From Paraneptunicella aestuarii (GTDB lineage: Bacteria > Pseudomonadota > Gammaproteobacteria > Enterobacterales > Alteromonadaceae): DNA of 64,000 bases. The translations under genes were made by a program, and so were the position numbers. Below, piece by piece: positions 36,509-45,738 of this stretch. Each line of letters begins with the position of its first letter. The stretch's first letter is position 1. The DNA is taken from NCBI RefSeq assembly GCF_019900845.1, contig NZ_CP074570.1:4836001-4900000 (forward strand), given 5' to 3'. The notes beneath the pieces were generated by a model, which saw only the letters and a program-made list of their open reading frames with translations, searched no databases and was not told the origin of the DNA.

Positions 36509-38443
36509 ATGAGAACCAATCAATCAAGAATGGCTTTATTAAAGCCTCTTGCCTTAGCAACAACCCTTGCTTTGGCAGCACAGCCAGCCCTTGCGGGTAG
36601 CTGGAAGAATAATCAGTCATTAGGCGGATTCAACAAAGTACATATCTATACTCCTGATACCACTTCCTCTATCGGGAATGGTAAGGCTTTGATGTTAGTG
36701 CTTCACGGCTGTACTCAGTCCATCGATGCCTACCTTACCGCTAACCTTGAAACCGCAGCAGAAAATCACGGTATGGTCATTGCGGTTCCAGATGCAATGA
36801 ATAAAGCAGGTTATAGCTGCTGGTCATACTGGCAAGGCACAAGATCACGTACCAGTGGTGACTACAAAAACCTGATTTCCTTAGCCAATACTATGGTGGC
36901 TGATGCGTCATACAACATCGATGCGGATCAGGTTTATATTGCCGGTTTATCTTCTGGCGCAGCCTTTGCGAACACTACCGCTTGTATCGCACCAGACGTA
37001 TTCGCAGGTATGGGTATCAGCGCAGGCCCTAGCGTAGGAACCAGTTCCAGCGGTGCTATCAGTACCTGTGAATCAGCGGATGTTGCCACTCGTTGTCGCT
37101 CATACGCTGGCAGCTATGCAAGCCATTTCTCAACACAAGTTGCTTCTATTGCCCACGGCGATGCCGATACCACAGTTAACACCTGCTATCTGGATCAAAA
37201 CTCATCTGGCATGGCGAGTGTTTATGGCGTAAGCCAATTGTCTGGCACAACCACCATTACTGAAGGCACCAAAACCGCACGTGAAACCTTGTGGCAAGAT
37301 GGTCGCGTATCGAAGCTTTGGCTTGACGATGCTACACATGCCTGGTCTGGCGGCGCAGGCGCGAGCGGCTCTTACATTACTTCCGCTAGTATCAATTATG
37401 CAGATTATTTGGGTGAATACTTCGCCAAGTACAACAATCGTGTTGATCGCAACGCAGGCCCTGTACTTTCAAACATTCAGCTTTCCGGCAACAATGGTGT
37501 CATTACCCTGACAGGTAAAGCAGTGGATGCAGAAGGCAGTGTTTCTGCCATTAATGCCCTATTCGATGATCAGAACGGAAACAATAGCGGTAAATCGGGC
37601 AGTGTTGACAGCAATGGCAACTTCTCAATTAACAGCGCATCACTTCCTGATGGCTTGTACTACGTTACTGTTACCGCAACAGACAACGAAGGCAAAGACG
37701 GTGAAACCGTTGTTGAAACGGTTTACTTAGGTACACCTCCACCAGCAACAGCACCAACATTGAGCAACATTGCTGTATCAGTGAATAAACAATGCGCCAC
37801 TGTCACAGGCACAGTTGCTGATGTGAATCAGAACCTGAGCTCTGTTGTTGTTGCATTCTCTAATGGCAATGTAACAGCAACCGTTGACCAAGCCAGTTAT
37901 AGTGCAGAGAAGTGTAACCTGCCAGGTGGTAGCAACACAGCAACGGTAACAGCGACAGACTCTACCAGCTTGTCAAGCAATGACAGCATTACCTTTGCTA
38001 TTGATGCAGGCCAAACTGCAACATTGGATCAGCATATTTCTGCAGGCAGATTATCTTATGTTGAATACTCAACCTGCTATCTGGAATACGGCACAGCAGC
38101 GTTTAAACTGACTGAAGAATCTAACGGCTCAGGTCAATGTATATGGCAAGACAACGATGCATCATGTAAAGGCCCTGCGGTAGATTGTAGCGGTAGTCAA
38201 GGCGGCGGTTCTGGTGGTGGCTCAGGCGGTGGTTCTGGCGGCGGCTCAGGTGGTACTTGTGAAGAATTCACAACTTACAACTACTACCACAAAGTAGCAG
38301 GCAGAGCTTACAGCACAGGTAACGCAATGGCTCCTGACTACTTCGCAGAAGGTACAAACGCAGCAATGTCTGGTTCAACCTGGGGTTGGAACAGCCTGTA
38401 CTCAACCGATGGCAGCAACTGGAATCTGGGCACTTGTCCTTAA
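36509..38443 (+). CDS. phaZ: extracellular poly(3-hydroxyalkanoate) depolymerase
   Basis: The protein has 644 residues. A signal peptide lies at 1-29 (ends ALAG). The catalytic alpha/beta-hydrolase (about 30-310) has the oxyanion LHGCTQS, lipase box GLSSG, Asp in HGDADTTV and His in DATHAW. Two Ig/fibronectin-like modules follow at about 315-410 and 415-500, then a cysteine-containing segment. An 18-residue Gly/Ser linker (repeats of GGGS) leads to a terminal module rich in Trp and Tyr that looks like a CBM5/12-type polymer-binding domain. It would degrade native-free PHA granules outside the cell. Confidence 0.9.
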   Translation: MRTNQSRMALLKPLALATTLALAAQPALAGSWKNNQSLGGFNKVHIYTPDTTSSIGNGKALMLVLHGCTQSIDAYLTANLETAAENHGMVIAVPDAMNKAGYSCWSYWQGTRSRTSGDYKNLISLANTMVADASYNIDADQVYIAGLSSGAAFANTTACIAPDVFAGMGISAGPSVGTSSSGAISTCESADVATRCRSYAGSYASHFSTQVASIAHGDADTTVNTCYLDQNSSGMASVYGVSQLSGTTTITEGTKTARETLWQDGRVSKLWLDDATHAWSGGAGASGSYITSASINYADYLGEYFAKYNNRVDRNAGPVLSNIQLSGNNGVITLTGKAVDAEGSVSAINALFDDQNGNNSGKSGSVDSNGNFSINSASLPDGLYYVTVTATDNEGKDGETVVETVYLGTPPPATAPTLSNIAVSVNKQCATVTGTVADVNQNLSSVVVAFSNGNVTATVDQASYSAEKCNLPGGSNTATVTATDSTSLSSNDSITFAIDAGQTATLDQHISAGRLSYVEYSTCYLEYGTAAFKLTEESNGSGQCIWQDNDASCKGPAVDCSGSQGGGSGGGSGGGSGGGSGGTCEEFTTYNYYHKVAGRAYSTGNAMAPDYFAEGTNAAMSGSTWGWNSLYSTDGSNWNLGTCP

Positions 38444-38516
38444 GAATATGACGTTTGTCACACTTGGGGTCAGGTAACTCCTGTTCCTGACTCCAACCTT
38501 AGTTTTGAAATGAATG

Positions 38517-38546
38517 CGCCAAATCATTACCCGATTTGGCGTTTTT
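38517..38546 (+). terminator. terminator after phaZ
   Basis: CGCCAAATC at 38517-38525 pairs perfectly with GATTTGGCG at 38533-38541, followed by TTTTT. Confidence 0.8.
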
Positions 38547-38590
38547 CTGTTATAGATAAGTGTTTTCGAGCAAAAATATAGGCATAGATC

Positions 38591-39481
38591 ATGCTGAGCT
38601 ATAAAAAGGACGATTTTCTTGAGCAGTTACTATTGTCATTACAAGTCACTTTCGAGCAGGTTCAGAAAGAAGAGCAGGTAATAGAAAAACACAAAAGTAC
38701 AATCGAAAAGATCACGGAACTTTTCAGTAACAAACCCTCGTTAAGCAACATTTATCACATTGAACAACTGTTGGTTCCCTTACTACATGACGAATTATTA
38801 GATACAACATTGCAACACAAACTGGTTCAGGTGCATGTACTGGAACCGAGTCTGCAAAGTCATTACAGCAGTAAGATTGAACAAGCCAAATCCAATCGTG
38901 AAAAACAGGCTTTATTGAGTAAACTCATCGAAGACCTGCAATGGGCGCAGCAACATACTCTGGTAAAACAGGAAACTATCTACAACGTCTGGACAAAAGC
39001 GGGATACGGCTTCATTTTCACCTTCATCATGTTCTTTTTACCCAGCTTGTTTCCCCCCTTCGGCGAAGGCTTATATATGATAGGTAAGGGGGCAGGGAGG
39101 GCATTAGACATCTATGCAGCACTGAGTTCCGGCGCTTTAGGCGCAGCCTTCACAATGATTATCAGCATCCGTAAGCGCATTTCTCATGCCACTCCCGAAG
39201 GGCTGTATATTATGCAGAGTAGCATCTATGTTGCGTCCAGAATCGTGACAGGAATAGGTGGTGGACTAATTTTGTATTACTTTCTGCAATCAGGAATTAT
39301 GGAAGGAAACCTGTTTCCAACCTTTACACCTGTGACGGGAAATGGCGGCAATTCAGTGCTGATAGTGAATGATGATGCCAATTATTCACTACTGGTGATT
39401 TGGTGCTTTATTGCCGGGTTCTCAGAAACCATGATCCCGAGCATGATTATAAAAACCGAGCAACAGATAACGGGAAAATAG
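38591..39481 (+). CDS. membrane protein of unknown function
   Basis: The protein has 296 residues. The first ~130 are soluble and helical, probably coiled coil (repeated Q/E/K/L). Three or four membrane helices follow at about 137-158, 175-193, 213-235 and 265-283. I recognise no family. The ATG is preceded by a weak site. It stands between two terminators, so it is a single-gene unit. Confidence 0.75.
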   Translation: MLSYKKDDFLEQLLLSLQVTFEQVQKEEQVIEKHKSTIEKITELFSNKPSLSNIYHIEQLLVPLLHDELLDTTLQHKLVQVHVLEPSLQSHYSSKIEQAKSNREKQALLSKLIEDLQWAQQHTLVKQETIYNVWTKAGYGFIFTFIMFFLPSLFPPFGEGLYMIGKGAGRALDIYAALSSGALGAAFTMIISIRKRISHATPEGLYIMQSSIYVASRIVTGIGGGLILYYFLQSGIMEGNLFPTFTPVTGNGGNSVLIVNDDANYSLLVIWCFIAGFSETMIPSMIIKTEQQITGK

Positions 39482-39504
39482 ACGTAAGCTATATCAAAAA
39501 TACA

Positions 39505-39534
39505 TTGAGAGACTGCACTAAAGCAGTCTCTCAA
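39505..39534. terminator. bidirectional terminator
   Basis: A perfect 12-bp stem: TTGAGAGACTGC at 39505-39516 pairs with GCAGTCTCTCAA at 39523-39534 around ACTAAA, between convergent genes. Confidence 0.75.
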
Positions 39535-39544
39535 GTAATCAGCT

Positions 39545-40096
39545 TTAGAAAGGATTTAAGGTATAGCCATCTTGCTGTAATAAAGCATGAGTTGTCATCG
39601 CCGAAAGCGCCATATCCACGCCATCAACCAGCATATCTTGCTTAATATCTAAAAATGCCGCACTTTGTCCGCAAAGATAAAACTTCACGTTATTTGCCAC
39701 TAATTGCTTGAGCAATTCGCTATTAGGGTTATCGACACCAAACTTTGCTTTATAGGCTGCATTGTTGAGGAAGTCGTAACCCGCTTTGCCGTGAATAACC
39801 ATGGCTAATTGAATATTCTCTACAGGAACGCCCGCTCTTGCTTGCATATTAATAAAACGCGCCAAGCTATTGATCTTACGATTTACAGCGCCTGAATCTC
39901 CTTGATCCGCAATATCGAAAGCAATCTTGAATTTCTGATTCGCCGATACAGGATGAGTTTGTTTCACTGGTGCATTTTCACCAAAACCTTCTATTACAGG
40001 CCCGGAAGTAAATGCCTCTTTTCCTGCTAACGTTGCACTGGAAAACAAAATAGAAGACGAAAGAATTAATGCCGAATACTTCATGTTGTTACTCAT
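39545..40096 (-). CDS. periplasmic DsrE-family protein
   Basis: The protein has 183 residues. A signal peptide lies at about 1-24. The DsrE/DsrF-like fold spans 50-180: KIAFDIAD, NIQLAMVIHGKAGYDFL and VKFYLCGQSAAFL. The cysteine in YLCGQSA is at the family position that carries persulfide in sulfur-relay proteins. Exported single-domain DsrE proteins are common in marine bacteria but are not well studied. It is a single gene divergent from the lipoprotein gene. Confidence 0.85.
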   Translation of the reverse strand: MSNNMKYSALILSSSILFSSATLAGKEAFTSGPVIEGFGENAPVKQTHPVSANQKFKIAFDIADQGDSGAVNRKINSLARFINMQARAGVPVENIQLAMVIHGKAGYDFLNNAAYKAKFGVDNPNSELLKQLVANNVKFYLCGQSAAFLDIKQDMLVDGVDMALSAMTTHALLQQDGYTLNPF

Positions 40097-40364
40097 AGAA
40101 AATCAAATCCACAGCAGGGTAGCACACATGAATGCTGGATGTTCAGGCGCATGCGACCTTTAGCGGATTATTCAAGGTAGGTAGTCAATGGAAATTAATG
40201 GTTAATACCAAGCGATATTTTTTCCCACTAATGCAACAAAAGTCTGTTTCAATATCCCTTCTATGGTCTATATTTTTCTTTAACACAACAGATCGTACCA
40301 ATTGCTATCCCTTAGCAAGGCATAACGTATTATAATAACTCGAAAATTGCTTACAGGAGATTCA

Positions 40365-41876
40365 ATGACAAGATTTACAAAAAGAACAACCTTCAGCACC
40401 TTGTTACTCTGCACCTCAATCCTTGCAGGCTGCTCAACCACGGGAACATCATCAACTTCCCACAAAAATACCAACAATACTTTTCAGGCAACAGAACAAT
40501 TTTACGATAGCATCGTAGCCAAAGATGATGTCGATATCGCCAAGTTAAACCTGTTTATGACCAAGATGCCCAAAGGTGGCGACATTCATCACCACTATTC
40601 CGGCACAATCTACGCAGAAACCTACCTCGATTGGGTCGAGAATAAAAACTGGCGCATTGATTCCTGCACCTTAACGATCGTTAAAGACGACAAACCTTCC
40701 GGTAAAGGCTGTGCTGCATTAACCGTTGCGGAATTACTGGCAGAAGATGCCTTATTTAGAAAGCTGCTAACCCTGTGGTCAGACAAAGATTACGACAATC
40801 ACTATCATGATCAACCACCGCCAGACAGCAACTTCTTCAATACTTTCGGCTATTTTGGCCCTATTGCAGATGAATATGCTGATATCGGGGTTCAAATAAT
40901 CAAGCAACGTGCATTAAAAGAAAATGTCACATACATCGAAACCATGTACAGCCGCGTTGCAGCCAAAGCAAAGAACTTTTACTCAGCATCGGAACGAGCA
41001 GAGCTTATTCAGGCGCTTCGCAACGTAAAAACCCAGGAACAAGCCAACGCTTTGTTCGATAAAATCAGCCAAACACTGAGCAGTAAAGCCGGGTTTAATC
41101 AAGCCGTGAGCGATTTTGTCAATGATGTCGCCAACATCCATCAAAACATTGATGATGACAACTTCACCATGCGCTATCAAACCTATACCGCGCGGGTACA
41201 AGATCCTCTGCAAGTATTTACAGAACTGTATTCAGGGTTTATCGCCAGCAACCAGTCACCACTGATTGTAGGTGTGAATATCGTTGCGCCAGAGAACAAC
41301 TATGTTGCTCTCATGGATTACACCTTGCACATGCAGATGTACAACTACCTGCATCACAAATTCCCCAAGGTGAATAGAGCATTACACGCCGGTGAGCTGA
41401 CCTTGGGCATGGTGCGTCCTAAAGACCTAATGTTTCATATAAAAGAAGCTAGAGACATTGCCAAAGCAGAACGCATTGGACACGGTATCGACCTGCCTTA
41501 TGAAACTCATTCACTGGAATTGTTGGAAGACCTGAAACAAAACGCCGCTATCGAAATAAACCTGACCAGCAACGAGTTTATTTTAGGTGTAGAAGGCCAG
41601 GAACACCCTTACCTGATCTACTCCGCCTACGGTGTACCCATGGTTATCTCAACCGATGACTCTGGTGTGTCACGCAACAACCTGACCAATGAATTCGTCT
41701 TACTGGCATCACGCTACCAGCCCAGCTACAGCAAAATAAAGGAATACGTCTACAACAGTATTCGTTACTCTTTTATGAGCGAAGCAGACAAAGCCACGAA
41801 CCTGAAAAGACTAGACGAGAAGTTTGAAGACTTTGAAGCGGAAATGGCAAAGTTAGCGAGTAAAATGACGAATTAG
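40365..41876 (+). CDS. adenosine-deaminase-family lipoprotein
   Basis: The protein has 503 residues from the ATG at 40365, preceded by CAGGAGA; an earlier ATG at 40347 covers that site. The lipobox SILAGC gives a lipoprotein, so the enzyme is outside the cytoplasm. The amidohydrolase metal sites of the adenosine/AMP deaminase group are visible: GGDIHHHYSG, HAGEL, RIGHGIDL and VISTDDSGV. It resembles the secreted ADGF-like branch more than cytoplasmic Add. It probably deaminates extracellular purine nucleosides; exact substrate unknown. Confidence 0.88.
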   Translation: MTRFTKRTTFSTLLLCTSILAGCSTTGTSSTSHKNTNNTFQATEQFYDSIVAKDDVDIAKLNLFMTKMPKGGDIHHHYSGTIYAETYLDWVENKNWRIDSCTLTIVKDDKPSGKGCAALTVAELLAEDALFRKLLTLWSDKDYDNHYHDQPPPDSNFFNTFGYFGPIADEYADIGVQIIKQRALKENVTYIETMYSRVAAKAKNFYSASERAELIQALRNVKTQEQANALFDKISQTLSSKAGFNQAVSDFVNDVANIHQNIDDDNFTMRYQTYTARVQDPLQVFTELYSGFIASNQSPLIVGVNIVAPENNYVALMDYTLHMQMYNYLHHKFPKVNRALHAGELTLGMVRPKDLMFHIKEARDIAKAERIGHGIDLPYETHSLELLEDLKQNAAIEINLTSNEFILGVEGQEHPYLIYSAYGVPMVISTDDSGVSRNNLTNEFVLLASRYQPSYSKIKEYVYNSIRYSFMSEADKATNLKRLDEKFEDFEAEMAKLASKMTN

Positions 41877-41900
41877 CATCTTCATTTTATCCCTCTAAAA

Positions 41901-41940
41901 TCAGGCTGTTATTTATTTCAAACGATAGAAAACAGCCTGA
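41901..41940 (+). terminator. terminator-like hairpin after the deaminase gene
   Basis: TCAGGCTGTT at 41901-41910 pairs perfectly with AACAGCCTGA at 41931-41940 around a 20-nt loop; the T-run after it is weak. Confidence 0.5.
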
Positions 41941-42007
41941 TATACCCTTTATCATCACTCTCAAGTCGAATAAAAACCGCTTGCAAATTAATCAACACAG
42001 GCTCAAC

Positions 42008-42056
42008 ATGTGTATAAAGTGTCACATTTATACACATAAAAACCTGAATTCAGGTT
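42008..42056 (+). promoter_or_regulatory. two operator-like palindromes upstream of vapBC
   Basis: ATGTGTATAAA at 42008-42018 pairs exactly with TTTATACACAT at 42027-42037 (8-nt spacer). A separate perfect 16-bp palindrome, AACCTGAATTCAGGTT, lies at 42041-42056. Both end about 20-40 bp before vapB, where VapBC autorepression acts. Confidence 0.55.
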
Positions 42057-42078
42057 AACTATATCGGTACGGGCAGTT

Positions 42079-42282
42079 ATGAGAACCAACATTATTATCG
42101 ACGACCAACTTATGGCCGATGCCTTGAAATACAGCGGCTTAACAACAAAAAAAGAAGCGGTTGAACAAGCACTCACCCTTATGGTGAAATTGAAAAAACA
42201 GGAACAAATAAGGAAGTTTAGAGGTAAATTGCAATGGGATGGCAATCTGGACGATTCAAGAACATCAGGCAAAACACTATGA
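42079..42282 (+). CDS. vapB: VapB-type antitoxin
   Basis: The protein has 67 residues. The N-terminus MRTNIIIDDQLMADALKYSG is the beta strand and first helix of the ribbon-helix-helix VapB group (DUF2191-like). TKKEAVEQALTLMVKLKKQ continues the DNA-binding fold. The C-terminal tail, GKLQWDGNLDD, would wrap VapC. The stop overlaps the vapC start as ATGA, so translation is coupled. Confidence 0.92.
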   Translation: MRTNIIIDDQLMADALKYSGLTTKKEAVEQALTLMVKLKKQEQIRKFRGKLQWDGNLDDSRTSGKTL

Positions 42283-42671
42283 TTCTAGTCGATTCATCAG
42301 TTTGGATTGACTATTTCAACGGCAACATCACACCACAAACAGATTATTTAGACGCCGCATTAGGTCACAACGAAATTATCATGGGTGATCTTATTTTGTT
42401 GGAAATTCTGAGCGGCTTTAGACTCGATAAAGACTACAACACCGCAAAAGAGCTCCTCACCGCGCTAGACCTTCACTCACTATGCAATCCTGAATTGGCG
42501 ATAAAAGCCTCTGAATACTATAGAACTCTGCGAAAAAAGGGTATTACTATCCGGAAAACCATCGACATTATCATTGCAACATACTGCCTGGAAAATGATG
42601 TCCCGCTGTTACACTCAGACAAAGATTTTATTCCCTTCATCGACCTGTTCTCGCTGGAAAGCCTTGTTTAA
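42279..42671 (+). CDS. vapC: VapC-type PIN-domain toxin
   Basis: The protein has 130 residues from the ATG at 42279, which overlaps the vapB stop; the longer start at 42234 is inside vapB. The PIN ribonuclease acidic residues are present: D5 (LVDSSVWIDYF), E42 (LILLEIL), D96 (KTIDIIIA) and D114/D116 (LHSDKDF). Such toxins cut tRNA or rRNA when free of VapB. The catalytic set is complete, so the toxin should be active. Confidence 0.94.
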   Translation: MILVDSSVWIDYFNGNITPQTDYLDAALGHNEIIMGDLILLEILSGFRLDKDYNTAKELLTALDLHSLCNPELAIKASEYYRTLRKKGITIRKTIDIIIATYCLENDVPLLHSDKDFIPFIDLFSLESLV

Positions 42672-42765
42672 GAATTCCAGAATACTTCATCAAGCTATGG
42701 ATGCCGACACCGACTTCTATTAACATCGCAATTCCAAATCTATAAGAACAACAAGGCTCTACACC

Positions 42766-44181
42766 ATGAACAATCAGGATTTTCGCAAACACGCCCATGA
42801 ACTCGTCGATTGGATTGCTGACTACATGGAAAACGTGCGTGAATATCCGGTACGTTCACAGGTAAAACCCGGCGATATCGCGGCACAAATTGCCGACATA
42901 CCACCTGTTGCAGGTGAATCCTTTGAAAGCATTTTCAGTGATTTTCAAAATGTCATTATGCCGGGTATCACTCATTGGCAGCATCCACGCTTTTTTGCTT
43001 ACTTTCCAGCCAACAGCACACCGGAAAGCCAGTTGGCAGAAATGTTGATCTCAGCTCTCGGTGTAAACGGTATGCTGTGGGAAACCTCTCCAGCGGCCAC
43101 CGAATTGGAAGAGAAAACCATGAAATGGTTGGGGCAAATGGTCGGTATTCCCAATAATTGGTCTGGCGTAATTCAAGACACCGCTTCCAGCGCGACGTTC
43201 TGTGCGATTTTAGCCGCCCGAGAAAAAGCTACTAATTTTCACACCAATAAATCCGGTTTATACCAACAAGCGCCTTTGAAATTTTACGTCACCCGTGAAG
43301 CTCATTCTTCCATTGAAAAGGCTATGAAAATGGCAGGACTCGGCAGCGAACATATTCACTTTGTTGCCACCACCGACGATCACAGCATGGACACAAAAGC
43401 ACTTGAACAAGCGATTCAGAAAGACCGATCAAAAGGCTTTGTTCCAGCAGGTATTATTGCCTGTATCGGCGCAACGGGAATGGGCGCTATCGACCCACTT
43501 GAGCAAATCGGCAATGTGGCTCGCGAAGAAGGTTTGTATTTGCATGTCGATGCCGCTTGGGCGGGTAGTGCGCTGATATTGGAAGAATACCAGCATCTCA
43601 TGAAGGGCATTGAACACGCCGACAGCTTTGTTTTTAATCCTCATAAATGGATGGGCATTCAATTTGATTGTTCAGCGCACTTTGTTCGCGACAAAGAAAC
43701 ATTAATCCGCACGCTCACCATCATGCCGGAATATCTGAAATCCAATCAGGGCGTTACCGACTATCGCGATTGGGGCATTCAACTCGGTCGCAGAATGCGC
43801 GCATTAAAAGTCTGGTTTGTCTTGCGCGGGCAGGGTACGGAACAGATCCAACAACGCATTCGCCAACATATTCAATGGGCTGAAAAACTGGCTGAAACCA
43901 TCAATAACACCGAAGGCTTTGAGCTTATCACGCAACCTCGTTTTGCCCTTTTCACTTTTCGAGCCTTATCCAATTCAGGTGATGATGATAATACAGAGAG
44001 TAACGAACTCAACGACGCCCTGATAAAAGCTGTCAACGACGACGGTTTCACCTACCTCACCCGAACCGTTATCAACGGACAAAGCGTGATACGCTGGTCC
44101 ATAGGCCATACCAACTGCACCTGGGAAGATGTAGAAAGCAGTTGGGAAAAGGTGAAAGAAAAAGCTAGTAAATTACAGTAA
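42766..44181 (+). CDS. pyridoxal-phosphate-dependent aromatic amino acid decarboxylase family
   Basis: The protein has 471 residues, group II PLP decarboxylase of the DDC type. Visible are the N-terminal PVRSQVKPGDI, FAYFPANSTPES, the ETSPAATELE segment, HVDAAWAGSA (PLP Asp) and the Schiff-base lysine in NPHKWMGIQFDCS. Substrates in the family are L-DOPA, 5-hydroxytryptophan, tyrosine, tryptophan or phenylalanine; the sequence alone does not decide. No transporter or amine-use gene lies beside it. It sits between vapBC and the first hipBA. Confidence 0.92.
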   Translation: MNNQDFRKHAHELVDWIADYMENVREYPVRSQVKPGDIAAQIADIPPVAGESFESIFSDFQNVIMPGITHWQHPRFFAYFPANSTPESQLAEMLISALGVNGMLWETSPAATELEEKTMKWLGQMVGIPNNWSGVIQDTASSATFCAILAAREKATNFHTNKSGLYQQAPLKFYVTREAHSSIEKAMKMAGLGSEHIHFVATTDDHSMDTKALEQAIQKDRSKGFVPAGIIACIGATGMGAIDPLEQIGNVAREEGLYLHVDAAWAGSALILEEYQHLMKGIEHADSFVFNPHKWMGIQFDCSAHFVRDKETLIRTLTIMPEYLKSNQGVTDYRDWGIQLGRRMRALKVWFVLRGQGTEQIQQRIRQHIQWAEKLAETINNTEGFELITQPRFALFTFRALSNSGDDDNTESNELNDALIKAVNDDGFTYLTRTVINGQSVIRWSIGHTNCTWEDVESSWEKVKEKASKLQ

Positions 44182-44234
44182 CCATGCAAGCACTCTTGCA
44201 GAATAAGCAGGGTGACTTTAGCGCATCCATGAAT

Positions 44235-45455
44235 TCAAATGACAGATTCCGGGATCACAGCCTTTAGCCGTTCTAAATCTCCGTCTCCAACGCCATGTTG
44301 TTTGAAGTATGTCGGCCATTCAGCGACCAGTTCTTTGATTTGATTAAGGATTTTCTGGGCTTTAAATGCTTTTAAACCAAAACGGGTTGATTGAGACAAC
44401 AAATTTTCCTCGCTGCCTAAGCGCCCCTGTTCTCCTATGCCAAGGCTATGCTGCCTGCTGTTATTGATGGGTAATACATCGTAGGCGGGCGACAAGCGCC
44501 AGTGTTTATGAGCGAAAGAATACAGACAGGCATGATTTCGAGTATGGTCGTCGGTATTGCCTATCAACACATTGAACACCATGCGGCGATACAGCTCTAT
44601 TGCATCTTCTGGCTCGGCGCTATGCCTTAATAAAAACTCCGCGAGGTAGCCGTAGCTGTATTGTTGGGTTAGTGCCCTGTCGTTAACCCTGCTCATATCT
44701 ATGAGCGCATTGGCACTAATGAAATGATGGTTTGGTTTTATCGAATCCGTTATTTTTTCGCTCGCCCGATCGAATCGTTCCACTAATAATACATCACCAT
44801 TGGTTGTTGCTAGCACACGAGTAGGTGCTACCCTACAACCTGATTCTTTTAACATGCACATACTGGCATGTTCTACTTTTACTTGATTGAACAAATCATC
44901 GGCTCGATTAAATTTTGCCAGATATGTTTTACCCTTGTCGGTAACCGTCGTTTTAGGTCTTGCACCGCCCATACTGGAACCACATTCAAAGGCTTTTTTA
45001 GCTTCTGCCGGAATAGCTTCATCGTTAAGGATGGCATCCTTTGCCTTAAGCAACATAGGCATGTCACCCACATTATTTTTGTTATGTTTAGGTTTTGAAG
45101 CCGTGCGAGACAAACTAAAGGTTAGCGCTCCCACGCCCATTCCTGCCCCAACCAATAAATATTCCAGCGCATTGCTGGGCTTGGTGTTGTGCAAAGACAA
45201 AATCACTTTTTTGCCCCAACTGTCTGGCCCGGCATCGCTCAATACACCAAATTGACCATGATGTTCCGTGGTTGTATACAGGGCGTCAGACAATGGCAAG
45301 TTGATGGGATCTAACGGAAAAGCATCATCGCGTTCTAAATAACTTTTTCCATAACGGAATTCGCCAATTCCCCGGTGAGTGTTGAGTGTAACCACTCCAC
45401 AAATGACAGGTTCATCTTCCAGACCATCAACAAACACATAGGCTTTAGAAGTCAT
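44235..45455 (-). CDS. hipA: HipA-family kinase toxin (divergent type)
   Basis: The protein has 406 residues from the ATG at 45455, which overlaps the hipB gene by 11 bp. The Couple_HipA N-terminus lies at about 1-115 (GQFGVLSDAGPDSWG). The kinase core has GGARPKTTV (Gly-rich), YLAKFNRADD, LLVERFDR, catalytic GNTDDHTRNH and metal LSPAYDVLP. It belongs to another subgroup than the second HipA in this window. In place of the E. coli S150 loop it has SSMGGARPK. It probably phosphorylates a tRNA synthetase or a related target; this is inference. Confidence 0.9.
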   Translation of the reverse strand: MTSKAYVFVDGLEDEPVICGVVTLNTHRGIGEFRYGKSYLERDDAFPLDPINLPLSDALYTTTEHHGQFGVLSDAGPDSWGKKVILSLHNTKPSNALEYLLVGAGMGVGALTFSLSRTASKPKHNKNNVGDMPMLLKAKDAILNDEAIPAEAKKAFECGSSMGGARPKTTVTDKGKTYLAKFNRADDLFNQVKVEHASMCMLKESGCRVAPTRVLATTNGDVLLVERFDRASEKITDSIKPNHHFISANALIDMSRVNDRALTQQYSYGYLAEFLLRHSAEPEDAIELYRRMVFNVLIGNTDDHTRNHACLYSFAHKHWRLSPAYDVLPINNSRQHSLGIGEQGRLGSEENLLSQSTRFGLKAFKAQKILNQIKELVAEWPTYFKQHGVGDGDLERLKAVIPESVI

Positions 45456-45738
45456 TCGACAATTCCTCATGAGTCTTGCGGACTTTACGGAAACGTTGTT
45501 CTCCTTCTAACGATTGTCGTTTTTCAATCACGGCTAACAGTTCGCCGGACAACCCTAAAAAAACGAGCACATCCAACAAGGCTTTGGAATTAACCCCTTT
45601 TCCTCGTTCAATAGCAGAGATAGTGGAACGACTTAATCCAACTCGTTTACCAAGCTCTTCCTGATCCATGGTAAGCGAACGTGTTTGTTGTACCAGTTCA
45701 CCAAGAGATTTTAGCAATTCGTCAGTTTTATTATGCAT
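45445..45738 (-). CDS. hipB: HipB-family HTH antitoxin (divergent type)
   Basis: The protein has 97 residues. It is an XRE-type helix-turn-helix (MDQEELGKRVGLSRSTISAIERGKG) typical of HipB antitoxins, upstream of and overlapping hipA. The C-terminus (KTHEELSNDF) lacks the terminal Trp of the E. coli type. Its operators are not of the TATCC-N8-GGATA kind. Confidence 0.9.
   Translation of the reverse strand: MHNKTDELLKSLGELVQQTRSLTMDQEELGKRVGLSRSTISAIERGKGVNSKALLDVLVFLGLSGELLAVIEKRQSLEGEQRFRKVRKTHEELSNDF

Noticed and set aside
36400..36600. 66-codon frame before phaZ
   Set aside because: It overlaps the phaZ signal peptide in another frame and has no support; phaZ has the better start and ribosome site.
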